A stretch of 64,000 nt of DNA from Falsihalocynthiibacter halioticoli (GCF_025802015.1 NZ_JAOYFC010000002.1:992001-1056000); one strand, 5' to 3'. Positions 16,889 through 26,253 are shown, counted from the first letter of the stretch. Made by a program: numbers and translations. Notes: a model not told the origin generated them from the sequence alone.

Positions 16889-17760
16889 CACACGCAACGC
16901 TTTTTGATGATCGTCAGTGCACGCTTGGCGAAGGGCCGCTTTGGCATCCAAAGCGCGAACAATTCTTCTGGTTCGACATTCTTGAAAAGAAGCTCTACTC
17001 CAAAGATGAGACTGGCCCGCTCGAGTGGGAGTTTGACGAATGCGTCTCTGCTGCTGGCTGGGTTGACCACTCCACTCTCCTAATCGCAAGCGAAACCTCG
17101 CTCTTCCTCTTTGATGTCGACAAAGGCGAAAAGGGTGAAACGCTCGCACAGATCGAAGCCGACAACGAAATAACACGATCCAACGATGGCCGCGCTGATC
17201 CGTTCGGTGGCTTTTGGATTGGCACGATGGGCTATGACGCAGAGCCGAATGCGGGCGCAATCTACCGCTACTACAAAGGCGAAGTGCGCTGTATCTTCCC
17301 AGAGATCACCATCACCAACGCGATCTGTTTCTCTCCGGACGGTAAGTTCGCCTATTTCTGCGACACCGCCGAAAAGGTTATCCGCCGCCAGAAGCTTAAC
17401 CAAGAAAACGGCTGGCCAACGGGCCCAAGCGAAGTATGGCTCGATTTCACCAATGAAGATTTTGGCGCTGACGGCGCTGTCGTCGACTCTCGCGGTTGCC
17501 TTTGGAATGCACAATGGGGCGCGAACCGCGTTGCGTGCTACAGCCCTGAAGGCGTTTTGCTCGAAACCATCGCGGTTCCTGATGCGAGCCAGACCTCCTG
17601 CCCTGCATTCGGCGGGAAAGACCTGACAGACTTGTTGGTCACAACAGCTCGTGTCTTGCTGTCAGATGAAGCACTTGCAAAAGAGCCACTAGCGGGCTCG
17701 ACCTTCATTTCGCTCAATGCCGGCAAAGGCCAAGCGGAGCACCAAGTTAAGCTTCCGTAG
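16885..17760 (+). CDS. SMP-30/gluconolactonase family sugar lactonase
   Basis: A 291-residue six-bladed beta-propeller lactonase. The metal-binding residues are visible as LGEGPLWHPKREQFFWFDI (Glu), SNDGRADPFGGFWIGTMG (Asn, Asp), ITNAICFSPDG (Asn) and DGAVVDSRGCLWNAQWG (Asp). It hydrolyses the aldonolactone produced by the dehydrogenase. The start is a TTG overlapping the dgoA stop (TTGA) with a GAGGAGG SD 7 bases upstream. Last gene of the operon, followed by a strong terminator. No aldonate dehydratase is encoded here. Confidence 0.92.
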   Translation: MTHATLFDDRQCTLGEGPLWHPKREQFFWFDILEKKLYSKDETGPLEWEFDECVSAAGWVDHSTLLIASETSLFLFDVDKGEKGETLAQIEADNEITRSNDGRADPFGGFWIGTMGYDAEPNAGAIYRYYKGEVRCIFPEITITNAICFSPDGKFAYFCDTAEKVIRRQKLNQENGWPTGPSEVWLDFTNEDFGADGAVVDSRGCLWNAQWGANRVACYSPEGVLLETIAVPDASQTSCPAFGGKDLTDLLVTTARVLLSDEALAKEPLAGSTFISLNAGKGQAEHQVKLP

Positions 17761-17783
17761 ATAGCACCAAACGCGTTTCCATA

Positions 17784-17815
17784 GGCTCGAGGCAATCATT
17801 GCTTCGGGCCTTTTT
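17784..17815 (+). terminator. intrinsic terminator of the dgo operon
   Basis: GGCTCGAGGCAAT and ATTGCTTCGGGCC form a 13-bp stem with two G-U pairs, followed by TTTTT and an AT-rich stretch. It sits 23 bases after the lactonase stop, and also just after the end of the convergent ABC permease gene. Confidence 0.9.
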
Positions 17816-17827
17816 AATTTCCGCGCC

Positions 17828-20365
17828 CTATTCTTTTGCGCGCAAGACCTGAGCGGGCCGCGCAGAAAGTGGCCGCCACGCAAAGAGCAGCCCTGCAAGA
17901 AGCGTGATCAGCGCACCACCAAAGACAATCCCGAGAGCAGATGGGATATCAAAATTAAAGTCGGTCTCCATTACGAACGTCATCACGGCCCAACCTGCAA
18001 TGCCTCCCGCAAGAATTGCAACTCCGCCAGCAGCAGCGCCAAGAACAGCAGAACGCAGCGCAAAACTTGCCAAAACCGTTGCCCGAGAAGCGCCAAGAGT
18101 TCGTAGAACCGCAGCTTCAAACACGCGAGCGGACTCCCCTGCGGCGGCGGCACCGATCAAGACCACAAATCCTGTTATCAGCGTCGCAGCGGCACCGAGG
18201 GATGTGGCTGTCGCGATCGAGCCAAGCGCCTCTGACACACGATCAATGGCATCTCGAACACGAATGGCCGTTACATTCGGGAACTCTTTTGAAATCTCCC
18301 GAACCAATCCTGCCTCTGCGGATTCTTCGGCATAAACGGTTGCGATATGACTGTGGGGGGCGCCTGCGAGAGCAGACGGGTTGAAAATCATGATGAAGTT
18401 CATGCTTATGTCGGAGAAATCGACCGCGCGGAAACTGGCAATCTCGACCGTTAGATCGCGGCCAAGAATATTGACCGTCAGCGTATCTCCTAGCTTCAGC
18501 CCCATTTCTTCGCCTTCAACTTCAGAAAAGCTAACAAGGGGCGGCCCCGAATAGTTTTCCGGCCACCATTCTCCCTCAACAATTGCTGAGTTCTTTGGTG
18601 GGGCGTCCGCATAAGTCACCCCCCGATCTCCACGGAGCACCCAATGTTCACCGGCCACATCTCGCGCGGGTTGGCCATTAATTTTGGTGATAATACCGCG
18701 CAGCATCGGTGCGGTTTGAATGTTGTCTACGCCAGTCGTGTTAAGCGTTTGATCTCGGAAAGGGTCGATCTGGTCGGGTTGGATATCTACAAAGAAATAG
18801 CTCGGCGCGATCTCTGGAAGGCCGCGCGCGATGGCATCTCTCAGGTTCGCATCGATTTGGCCGACCGACGCCAAAATAGACAAACCAAGTCCGAGCGAAA
18901 GGACCACGGATGTCGCCGCACCGCCTGGTGCACCGATGGCGGAAAGCGCGAGCCGCAGCGCGCTTCTCCCATGAGCAAACCGCGCAGAATGACGGGCAAA
19001 TACCCGCACTCCTGCAGCGCAAATCGCCAAAAGGACCAGCGCCCCGGTCACGCCAACAGCCGCCCAAATCGCTAGTTTCGGAACACCTGAAAAATATGCC
19101 GCCGCACCAATCAGAGCGGCAAGAATGCCTGCTGTGATGACGATATAAACGGGCCTCGGCCATCCACTCGGACCGCCAGAGACTTCACGGAACAAAGCAG
19201 CCGCACGAATTTTCTCGGACCGCGCCAATGGCCAGAGCGTGAACAGGCTTGCGGCCAAAACGCCATAGATCGCCGCCTCAGCAAGCGCACCCCAATGCAC
19301 CTGTACAACCGCCGGAATTGGCAAGCGGGCTTCCAATATTGGTGCAACAGCAAGAGGCAGCACAGCGCCAAGAACTAGGCCGATGGCAACACCAATAACA
19401 GATAGTATCCCGATCTGAATGACATAGGCTCCGAAGATCACGCGCCGCTCAGCGCCGAGCGTTTTCAGGATGGCGATAACTTCTGTCTTTTTCTCAAGAT
19501 AGGCGCGAACCGCAGCAGAGACCCCCACACCACCGACTGCAAGACCAGCGATCCCGACCAGCACAAGAAAGGCTCCGATCCGATCAACGAACCGCGAAAT
19601 TCCCGGTGCGCCGTTTCGCATGTCGCGCCACCTTGCGCCGTTATCACCGAAAAGGTCGAGCGCCTCCTTCTTCAGGGCCTCAAGGTCAGAACCCTCTGGA
19701 AGTTTTAGTCGGTATTTCGTTTCAAAAAGCGTTCCCGGTGCAAGCAAACCGCTTTCGGAAAGGTCTTCTTTCAACACAATCGTACGCGGCCCTAGCCCAA
19801 ATCCCATACCCGCGCTGTCTGGTTCTTTCTCAAGGATCGCACCGAGCCGAAACTCCTGAAGGCCAAGTGAAAACCTGTCTCCTAGCGCAAGCCCCAACCG
19901 ATCGGCCAAAATTTGATCCATTGCCGCGCCAGGTGTTCCGTTTTCATCAGAAAAGGCGTCTGACAGTGTTCCAACGGACAAACCCACGTCTCCGTATAAC
20001 GGATAGAGCCCATCAACCGCCTTTATCTGCGTCAAGCCACGCTCTGCGTCATCTCCACTACCTTTAACAGCCATGGAGCGGAAATCTGCAATTTCCGATA
20101 CCGCAAGCGCCGTGTCTTCCATCCATTCACGCTCTGCATCATCTGCAAACCTGTAAGTAAAGGTCAGCTCCGCATCGCCACCTAAGATTGCTGCGCCCTC
20201 GTTTTCCAGTCCTTGTTGAAGTGCCTCGCGCACAGAGCCAACGGCCGCAATCGCGGCAACCCCAAGCGCAAGGCACAGGAGAAAGACCCTAAAACCTGCG
20301 ATACCACCACGCAATTCGCGGCGAGCAATGCGGGCGGATTGCGTCAATTGGCTCCACAGTTTCAC
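17828..20365 (-). CDS. FtsX-family ABC transporter permease (YbbP-like)
   Basis: An 845-residue membrane protein. A first TM follows the N-terminal cytoplasmic stretch (FRVFLLCLALGVAAIAAVGSV), a long periplasmic MacB_PCD-like domain follows, then a TM bundle around residues 260-440 including YVIQIGILSVIGVAIGLVLG, a second periplasmic domain and a final FtsX bundle of about three TMs (TLITGFVVLIGAAAAGES to LLAGLLFAW). This duplicated layout is that of YbbP. The gene overlaps its ATPase by 4 bases and lies opposite tesA, as in E. coli. The role is export or lipid-related and not established. Confidence 0.88.
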   Translation of the reverse strand: MKLWSQLTQSARIARRELRGGIAGFRVFLLCLALGVAAIAAVGSVREALQQGLENEGAAILGGDAELTFTYRFADDAEREWMEDTALAVSEIADFRSMAVKGSGDDAERGLTQIKAVDGLYPLYGDVGLSVGTLSDAFSDENGTPGAAMDQILADRLGLALGDRFSLGLQEFRLGAILEKEPDSAGMGFGLGPRTIVLKEDLSESGLLAPGTLFETKYRLKLPEGSDLEALKKEALDLFGDNGARWRDMRNGAPGISRFVDRIGAFLVLVGIAGLAVGGVGVSAAVRAYLEKKTEVIAILKTLGAERRVIFGAYVIQIGILSVIGVAIGLVLGAVLPLAVAPILEARLPIPAVVQVHWGALAEAAIYGVLAASLFTLWPLARSEKIRAAALFREVSGGPSGWPRPVYIVITAGILAALIGAAAYFSGVPKLAIWAAVGVTGALVLLAICAAGVRVFARHSARFAHGRSALRLALSAIGAPGGAATSVVLSLGLGLSILASVGQIDANLRDAIARGLPEIAPSYFFVDIQPDQIDPFRDQTLNTTGVDNIQTAPMLRGIITKINGQPARDVAGEHWVLRGDRGVTYADAPPKNSAIVEGEWWPENYSGPPLVSFSEVEGEEMGLKLGDTLTVNILGRDLTVEIASFRAVDFSDISMNFIMIFNPSALAGAPHSHIATVYAEESAEAGLVREISKEFPNVTAIRVRDAIDRVSEALGSIATATSLGAAATLITGFVVLIGAAAAGESARVFEAAVLRTLGASRATVLASFALRSAVLGAAAGGVAILAGGIAGWAVMTFVMETDFNFDIPSALGIVFGGALITLLAGLLFAWRPLSARPAQVLRAKE

Positions 20366-21051
20366 TGGGCAGCCTCGGCAAGTTCGGCCAAACGCCCATC
20401 AACCAATCGTACCACGCGATCACATTTCGCCGCCAAGGTGTTGGAATGTGTGACCATCACGAGCGTCGCGCCGTGCCGATCGCGCAGCCCCATCAGCAAG
20501 TCCATAATTGCGGCACCGTTCTCGCCATCAAGGTTTCCGGTTGGTTCATCCGCGAGTAAAATTTCTGGTCTCGGTGCGGCGGCGCGGGCAAGTGCAACGC
20601 GCTGTTGTTCCCCGCCAGAGAGCTGCGCCGGATAGTGACCAACACGCGCCCCAAGCCCAACCTGTTCCAATTCGGCACGCGCCTTGTCAAACGCATCTCG
20701 ATCTCCGGCGAGTTCAAGCGGCGTGGCGACGTTTTCAAGCGCGGTCATTGTCGGAATAAGGTGGAAAGACTGAAACACGACGCCCATATGATGCCTGCGG
20801 AACCGCGCAAGGGCATCTTCATTCATGACTGAGAGGTCTTGGCCCAACGCAAGGACACGCCCCGAACTGGCCTGCTCAAGGCCACCCATGACCATAAGCA
20901 ACGAGGACTTCCCCGAACCCGACGGCCCAACCAATGCCAAAGTCTCAGAACGGGTGACATCAAGAGAAATCCCCTTCAAAATATCCACTACTCCGACGTT
21001 CCCCGAAAGCGAGAGCGTTACATCAGAAAGCGAGAGTACCGTGTCGGCCAT
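20362..21051 (-). CDS. ABC transporter ATP-binding protein (YbbA/LolD-like)
   Basis: A 229-residue ATPase of the MacB/LolD group: Walker A GPSGSGKS, signature LSGGEQQRVALARA, Walker B ILLADEPTGNLD and H-loop VMVTHS. It pairs with the FtsX-type permease downstream with a 4-base overlap. The divergent neighbour is an arylesterase, reproducing the conserved ybbA-ybbP/tesA arrangement. Confidence 0.93.
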   Translation of the reverse strand: MADTVLSLSDVTLSLSGNVGVVDILKGISLDVTRSETLALVGPSGSGKSSLLMVMGGLEQASSGRVLALGQDLSVMNEDALARFRRHHMGVVFQSFHLIPTMTALENVATPLELAGDRDAFDKARAELEQVGLGARVGHYPAQLSGGEQQRVALARAAAPRPEILLADEPTGNLDGENGAAIMDLLMGLRDRHGATLVMVTHSNTLAAKCDRVVRLVDGRLAELAEAAQ

Positions 21052-21097
21052 TAATCTTTTCCCTGTTCAAGGCGTATCAATTCTATATGGGGCGGCA

Positions 21098-21754
21098 TTG
21101 TCGGCTCGCAACGTCTTATTCGGCATAACATTTTCGTTGGTTGCAACTGTACAATCAGTTTCAGCGCAAACCGTCACAATCGCCGTCCTCGGAGATAGCC
21201 TGACGCATGGATATGGCCTCCCCGCTGAAGAGGGGCTGGTATCCCAACTTCAGCGCGAGCTGGACGATGCAAACGCAGATGTGGTCCTTATCAATGCCGG
21301 TGTTTCCGGGGATACCACCGCAGGTGGACTTTCACGCATCGACTGGACAATGACGCCCGAAACCGACGCCATGATCGTGGCGCTTGGTGGCAATGATCTC
21401 ATGCGCGGGATCGACCCGAAACAGAGCCGCGAGAACCTTCTTCAAATCATCGAACGGGTTCAGGCCAAAGGGTTACCGCTGCTTCTTGTCGGCATCGAGA
21501 GCAGCAACAACTTCGGCCCGGAGTTTAAGGCGGAATTTGACGCGATATATCCCGAACTCGCTCAGGAAACAGGCGTGCTGTTATATCCGGATATCTTCGC
21601 TGCGTTCCGAGATGAGTTAACCGACCCAGCTGCGCTCCGCAAATATATGCAAAGTGACGCGATCCACCCGAACAAAGACGGCGTTGCACTCATCGCCGAG
21701 GAACTTACGCCGAAAATCATCGAGCTTGCGGAACAGGTACGAACAGGCGAATAG
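21098..21754 (+). CDS. tesA: arylesterase / lysophospholipase-like SGNH hydrolase
   Basis: A 218-residue periplasmic GDSL esterase. A TTG start at 21098 with GGGG upstream gives the signal peptide (M)SARNVLFGITFSLVATVQSVSA. The SGNH blocks are all seen: VLGDSLTHGYGL (nucleophile Ser), NAGVSGDTTAGGL, ALGGNDLMRGI (Asn) and DAIHPNKDGVAL (Asp, His). No ATG fits between the divergent ATPase start and the mature domain, so the alternative start codon is preferred. Acts on short acyl esters or lysophospholipids in the periplasm. Confidence 0.87.
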   Translation: MSARNVLFGITFSLVATVQSVSAQTVTIAVLGDSLTHGYGLPAEEGLVSQLQRELDDANADVVLINAGVSGDTTAGGLSRIDWTMTPETDAMIVALGGNDLMRGIDPKQSRENLLQIIERVQAKGLPLLLVGIESSNNFGPEFKAEFDAIYPELAQETGVLLYPDIFAAFRDELTDPAALRKYMQSDAIHPNKDGVALIAEELTPKIIELAEQVRTGE

Positions 21755-21813
21755 ATGTTTAATCCCGCCTGTCTTGGCGCTACATTCTGAAAACGCTGTA
21801 AGAGGAAGATCAC

Positions 21814-23097
21814 GTGTTGTTGCGCCTATATCTCGGGTTTGCTGCGCTGAATGCGCCTCTCTGGCGCATGATCCTCCGCAAGCGGCTAAAAATGGGGAAA
21901 GAAGACCCCGCCCGCATGGCCGAGAAATTGGGCGATAACCTCGCTACGCGACCTGCTGGGCCTGTCGTCTGGGTTCATGGCGTAAGTGTCGGCGAAAGCT
22001 TGTCATTACTCACTCTCCTCAAAGAGCTCGGCGAAGCGCGGCCAGACGTTAGCTTTGTGCTGACAACGAACACACGAACCTCCGCGGATATGCTTGCCAA
22101 AATCGATCTGCCGCCGCGCGTCATCCATCAATATCAACCAGCAGATACTACTTCTGCGGTAAGAAAATTCTTGGCGCATTGGCAGCCTGATCTTGCCGTG
22201 TTCTCGGAATTGGATATGTGGCCCTGCCTACTCTGGGAAACGCATAAATCGAGCGTACCCATGTTCCTCATTAACGCGCGCATGAGTGATCGAAGCATGC
22301 ACAAGCGCCGTTTTGGCCGTGGTCTATATCGCTCTTTGGTTTCGATGTTCGACATGATCTTTTGTCAAGAGGACGTCTCGCGCGCGAACTTTATTACTCT
22401 TGGTTCCGCACCGGAGAAAACAATCGTCACAGGTCCGCTGAAAGTAGCTTCCGAACCACTGCCGGACAACGAGCAGGAACGCCAGAAGCTGGGAGAGGCA
22501 ATTGGCAACCGGCCATATTGGCTCGCAGCTTCAACACATCACAGCGAAGAAGATCGTATTTTTGAAGCCCATCAAATTGCGCGGAAAACCCTTCCGGATT
22601 TACTTCTGGTAATAGCGCCTCGTCATCCGAAAGACAGCGAACAAACCCGCGCAAAGTGCCTTGGTTATTTCTCCCGCATCGCGCGGCGAAGCAAGGGCGA
22701 AGCAATTCAGCCTGATACAGAAGTCTATATCGCCGACACGCTCGGCGAACTCGGGTTGTTCTTCCGCCTATCACCGGTAAGCTTCATCGGGCATTCGTTA
22801 CCTTCTGTTGGCGCGCCATTGCCGGGGAAAAATCCTTATGAAGCGATCACGCTCGGCTCTGTGGTCATCCACGGGCCGGAGTACAGCGACTTCACCTATA
22901 TTTACGACACGCTTCACGGAAACGGCGCAACGATCAAAATCGAAACAGAGCGAGAGTTGGCTTCAGCCGTGATCAACGCGCAGGACCCAACGTGGCGCGC
23001 GCCCTACCAATCCGCTGGTGAAATGGCAATGACGAACGCCAAGTCCGCCCTAACCGTCCCGCGTGATCATATTCTTTCTGCCTTGCCAGTTGCTTGA
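21814..23097 (+). CDS. waaA: 3-deoxy-D-manno-octulosonic acid (KDO) transferase
   Basis: A 427-residue GT30 enzyme adding KDO to lipid A precursor at the inner membrane. The N-terminal domain has an amphipathic anchor, then the catalytic Glu segment VWVHGVSVGESLSL and FVLTTNTRTSADML. The second domain includes AVFSELDMWP, LINARMSDRS, WLAASTHHSEED, VIAPRHPKD and the PVSFIGHSLPSVG substrate region. GTG start at 21814 with an AGAGGAAG SD. Somewhat divergent (SVGE then S for the usual SVGEV), so a specialised GT30 is possible. Confidence 0.9.
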   Translation: MLLRLYLGFAALNAPLWRMILRKRLKMGKEDPARMAEKLGDNLATRPAGPVVWVHGVSVGESLSLLTLLKELGEARPDVSFVLTTNTRTSADMLAKIDLPPRVIHQYQPADTTSAVRKFLAHWQPDLAVFSELDMWPCLLWETHKSSVPMFLINARMSDRSMHKRRFGRGLYRSLVSMFDMIFCQEDVSRANFITLGSAPEKTIVTGPLKVASEPLPDNEQERQKLGEAIGNRPYWLAASTHHSEEDRIFEAHQIARKTLPDLLLVIAPRHPKDSEQTRAKCLGYFSRIARRSKGEAIQPDTEVYIADTLGELGLFFRLSPVSFIGHSLPSVGAPLPGKNPYEAITLGSVVIHGPEYSDFTYIYDTLHGNGATIKIETERELASAVINAQDPTWRAPYQSAGEMAMTNAKSALTVPRDHILSALPVA

Positions 23098-23158
23098 TTG
23101 ACCAGTATCTCAATTGCCCAACCTACAACGCGCGCTCCAACATCAAAGAAACAGCTCC

Positions 23159-23860
23159 ATGCAAGAAGAACACCGTACAATCGCACGTGAATCACTTTTG
23201 CTTTCGAGCATCCCTGATGATCTGGCAAACGAGATTCTGAGCGAAACAAAGACCCGCCGCTTTAAGCACGGGCAAATGATTTTCTCGCATGGCGATGTTG
23301 CATCGAGCATTTTCGTTGTGATCGAAGGCTGGGTAAAGCTCTTCCGCGTCACGCCAAACGGTTCAGAGGCCGTTGTGGGCGTGTTTACGCAAGGAAGCAG
23401 CTTTGGTGAGGCCGTTGCGTTCAAAGGCGATCAATATCCGGTGAGCGCAGAGGCCGTGACGGATGCTGTTGTTGTTCAGGTGAGCGCCAGCAAGCTTCTA
23501 GAACTGATGCAAGCGCGGCCCGAGGTTTGCACTGCTATTTTGGCTGCGACCTTTGCGCATCTGCACGGGCTGGTTTCGCAAATTGAGCAACTCAAAGCCC
23601 AAACCGGCGCACAGCGGGTCGCCGAGTTTCTACTGACCCTTTGCCCGAAAGATCACATCGGGGAATGTTCGGTCACGCTTCCTTACGACAAGGCACTCAT
23701 TGCGGGGCGCCTCGGAATGAAGCCCGAAAGCCTGTCTCGTGCCTTCGCAAAGCTTCGCGCCATCGGCGTCACCATTCAGCGGAACCATGCTGTTATTGCC
23801 GATACCGAAGACCTTGCTGAATATGCCGAACGCGACCCAGCAGAGGCTTGGAGCAAATAA
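23159..23860 (+). CDS. Crp/Fnr family transcriptional regulator
   Basis: A 233-residue regulator with a cyclic-nucleotide-binding-type beta roll (KHGQMIFSHGDVASSIFVVIEGWVKLFRV, GSSFGEAVAF), the dimerisation helix and a C-terminal HTH (LPYDKALIAGRLGMKPESLSRAFAKLRAIGVTI). The N-terminal cysteine cluster of oxygen-sensing FNR is absent, and the cAMP-binding Arg/Ser pair is not clear, so it is more like the Dnr/Nnr group. The ATG at 23159 opens the conserved region; an in-frame start at 23114 has no better SD. Ends at a bidirectional terminator. Confidence 0.9.
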   Translation: MQEEHRTIARESLLLSSIPDDLANEILSETKTRRFKHGQMIFSHGDVASSIFVVIEGWVKLFRVTPNGSEAVVGVFTQGSSFGEAVAFKGDQYPVSAEAVTDAVVVQVSASKLLELMQARPEVCTAILAATFAHLHGLVSQIEQLKAQTGAQRVAEFLLTLCPKDHIGECSVTLPYDKALIAGRLGMKPESLSRAFAKLRAIGVTIQRNHAVIADTEDLAEYAERDPAEAWSK

Positions 23861-23890
23861 AAAGGCCCCGCACTTGCGCGCGGAGCCTTT
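23861..23890. terminator. bidirectional intrinsic terminator
   Basis: AAAGGC-C-CCGC pairs with GCG-C-GGAGCCTTT around a short loop, with A and T runs at the ends. It lies between the convergent regulator gene and the binding-protein gene. Confidence 0.8.
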
Positions 23891-23911
23891 GGTAATTTCG
23901 TTTAAAGCGGC

Positions 23912-25048
23912 CTACATCTTACATTCAGCAGCATAAGCATCAGCGTGATCGCTTAGGCCGACACCGATGATCTTGTTTGTGAACACGTCGCCTTCCTGAA
24001 CAACTTCTCGCACATAGATATCCTGAATCGGGTGGTGGTTTGGCCCGAAAGCAAAGTCACCACGTACCGAAGCAAAATCGGCTTCTTTCAAAGCAGCGCG
24101 GAACGCGTCCTGATCTGCTACATCGGCCTTGTCCGCAGCACTGATCAGAAGGTTTGCTGTATCAAACCCTTGGCTTGCATAGAGAGACGGCAGACGGCCG
24201 TACTCTTCTTGGAAACTTGCAACAAATGCCGCGTTTGCTTCGTTGTCAATATCTTTGCTCCACTGCGAAGTGTTGGTCACACCCAATGCCGCAGGGCCAA
24301 CCGCTTGCAAAATCCCTTGGTCAAAGCTGAACGCAGGGCCGATTACAGGAATATCAACGCCGGAATCCGCGTACTGCTTGAGGAAGGAAATCCCCATACC
24401 ACCAGGCAGGAAGAAATAGACGTTCTCGGCTCCGGAAGCGCGGATTTGCGCGATCTCTGCGGCGTAATCGGTTTGGCCAAGCTTGGTGTAAAGCTCGTCG
24501 GTGACATCACCTTCGAAGAACCGCTTGTAACCAGTAAGCGCGTCTTTGCCCGCAGGATAATTTGGCGCGAGAATAAAGCTGCTCTTGTAGCCTGCTTCAT
24601 TCGCAGCAGCACCCGCAGCTTCATGCAGGTTGTCGTTCTGCCATGCCACGTTGAAATAGTTCTTGTGACAGCCCTTGCCAGCAAGCGCGGAAGGGCCCGC
24701 GTTGGGCGACAGATAGAATTTGTCCTGCGCAACGGCGCTCGGCACAACGGCCATAGCGAGGTTAGACCAAATGATGCCAGTCAGAACATCTACCTTCTCG
24801 GATTGGATCATCTTATCGGCAAGCTGAACAGCGACATCAGGTTTACGCTGGTCGTCCTCGATCACAACTTCCATGTCTGAGCCGGCCTGTTTAACCGCCA
24901 GCATGAACCCATCTCGCACATCAAGCCCGAGTCCAGCACCACCGCCGGAAAGTGTGGTAATCATCCCAACTTTAAGTGGCTCGGCATTTGCCGTTGCTCC
25001 AATTGCCAGCGCGCCCAGCGCGACGGCACAGTTCTTCAGAATCCCCAT
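23912..25048 (-). CDS. branched-chain amino-acid-type ABC transporter substrate-binding protein
   Basis: A 378-residue periplasmic binding protein of the LivJ (Peripla_BP_6) family. The signal peptide MGILKNCAVALGALAIGATANA precedes EPLKVGMITTLSGGGAGLGLDVRDGF, then VEVVIEDDQ-like VVIEDDQRKPDVAVQLADKMI, TGIIWSNLAMAVVP and the GFDTANLLISA segment. No transporter membrane genes are adjacent, so it probably works with permeases encoded elsewhere. Ligand not determined; aromatic or other non-amino-acid ligands are also known for the family. It follows the AsnC-domain gene by 24 bases. Confidence 0.9.
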   Translation of the reverse strand: MGILKNCAVALGALAIGATANAEPLKVGMITTLSGGGAGLGLDVRDGFMLAVKQAGSDMEVVIEDDQRKPDVAVQLADKMIQSEKVDVLTGIIWSNLAMAVVPSAVAQDKFYLSPNAGPSALAGKGCHKNYFNVAWQNDNLHEAAGAAANEAGYKSSFILAPNYPAGKDALTGYKRFFEGDVTDELYTKLGQTDYAAEIAQIRASGAENVYFFLPGGMGISFLKQYADSGVDIPVIGPAFSFDQGILQAVGPAALGVTNTSQWSKDIDNEANAAFVASFQEEYGRLPSLYASQGFDTANLLISAADKADVADQDAFRAALKEADFASVRGDFAFGPNHHPIQDIYVREVVQEGDVFTNKIIGVGLSDHADAYAAECKM

Positions 25049-25072
25049 TGTAGTCTCCCTCGTTTGTTTTTC

Positions 25073-25309
25073 TTAGAATGCTTTGAAAGTCAGCGTCGTT
25101 AGCGAGCGCTCGATCCCCTCAATATTGAGGAGATTATCATTGATGAACTTACCCACGTCCTGCCCTTCTGGAATGTAGAGCTTCATCAGAAGGTCATAGT
25201 CCCCGCTCGTGGAATAAAGCTCGGAATGGATTTCGCGCAGCGTGATTTCATTTGCGACGGTATAGGTTGTTCCCGGCTTGCAGCGGATCTGAACAAATAC
25301 GCAGGTCAT
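25073..25309 (-). CDS. stand-alone Lrp/AsnC ligand-binding (RAM) domain protein
   Basis: A 78-residue protein consisting only of the AsnC_trans_reg/RAM fold: VFVQIRCKPGTTYTVANEI, EIHSELYSTSGDYDLLMKLYIPE and GIERSLTTLTF are the beta-alpha-beta segments of the ligand domain. The DNA-binding HTH is missing. Such proteins bind amino acids and may modulate Lrp regulators. It is upstream of and close to the amino-acid binding protein, which supports an amino-acid sensing role. Confidence 0.88.
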   Translation of the reverse strand: MTCVFVQIRCKPGTTYTVANEITLREIHSELYSTSGDYDLLMKLYIPEGQDVGKFINDNLLNIEGIERSLTTLTFKAF

Positions 25310-25392
25310 ATCGGCACCCCCAAGTTGTGCAATATCAGTGGTTCAGACCGCACTATGCGCAACGGTCAGAATTTTATCCACCCCCAAACGCA

Positions 25393-25418
25393 AAACGCGA
25401 GGCCAAGGCCCCGCGTTT
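25393..25418 (-). terminator. intrinsic terminator of rplY
   Basis: AAACGCGAGGCC and GGCCCCGCGTTT form a 12-bp stem (one mismatch) with a 2-base loop, T-rich on the minus strand. It sits 28 bases after the rplY stop. Confidence 0.8.
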
Positions 25419-25445
25419 CATAAATCATACAGTAGAAAGAGAAGA

Positions 25446-26099
25446 TTACTCTTCTGTTGCTGCTGCTTCTTCTGTGGCTTCTGCCTCTTCGCCTTCTGTC
25501 TCCTCTTCTTCGTTGTCGGAAGAACGGAGGCTCGATGGAGCGGAGATGTTTGCAATAACGAAGTCACGGTCGATTGTCGGCTTCGCACCTTCTGGAAGCT
25601 TGATGTCGTTGATTGTGACAGTGTCACCAACTTCAAGACCAGTAAGATCAACTGTGATGCTTTCAGGAATATCGCCAGCAGTAACAGTCAGCTCGACTTC
25701 AGGACGAACCGCGTTCAGAACGCCGCCGTGCTTGAGGCCTGGGCACTCTTCTTCGTTGATGAATTCAACGTGGATAAAGAGCGCGATCTTGCTGGTACGC
25801 TTGAGGCGCATCAGGTCGAGGTGCGTTGGAAGGTCTTTCACTGTGTGACGCTGAACGTTCCGGCAGATAACGCGAACGTCCTCTTGGCCTTCAACTTTCA
25901 GGTTGAACAGTGTCGAAAGAAAGCGACCTTCTTTCAGCTTTTTGTAAAGTACGTTGTAAGGAACGTTGATGGGTTGCGGATCTTCGCCACCACCGTAAAC
26001 GATACCTGGAACGAGTCCATCACGGCGTGCTTGACGAGCGGCCCCCTTGCCTGTCCCCGTACGAACCGTAACTTCTAGGTCTGGAATTTGGCCAGCCAT
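25446..26099 (-). CDS. rplY: 50S ribosomal protein L25 (CTC form)
   Basis: A 217-residue L25/TL5/Ctc-type protein binding 5S rRNA. The N-terminal L25 domain (RTGTGKGAARQARRDGLVPGIVYGGGEDPQPINV) is followed by the CTC beta domain (FPTHLDLMRL-like LPTHLDLMRLKR, FINEEECPGLKHGGVLNAVRPEVELTV). The last 30 residues are almost all Glu, Ala and Thr, an acidic tail typical for alphaproteobacterial L25. Monocistronic with its own terminator. Confidence 0.97.
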   Translation of the reverse strand: MAGQIPDLEVTVRTGTGKGAARQARRDGLVPGIVYGGGEDPQPINVPYNVLYKKLKEGRFLSTLFNLKVEGQEDVRVICRNVQRHTVKDLPTHLDLMRLKRTSKIALFIHVEFINEEECPGLKHGGVLNAVRPEVELTVTAGDIPESITVDLTGLEVGDTVTINDIKLPEGAKPTIDRDFVIANISAPSSLRSSDNEEEETEGEEAEATEEAAATEE

Positions 26100-26253
26100 A
26101 TTGATTCTCCTAAGTTAGAGAGCCTTCCTCCAAGGGTGTAAGGCTCGATGAAGTCGCGCGTATATGTGAGAATCTCGCAATTGAAAAGTCTTTTTTGACG
26201 CTCGCTGTCTTTGGGACTTGCGTTGCCAATTTTTCCATGCGAACGCGATGCAT

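Noticed and set aside
25252..26078. Plus-strand frames opposite rplY
   Set aside because: They arise from the acidic, low-complexity end of L25 read in antisense; no SD or family.
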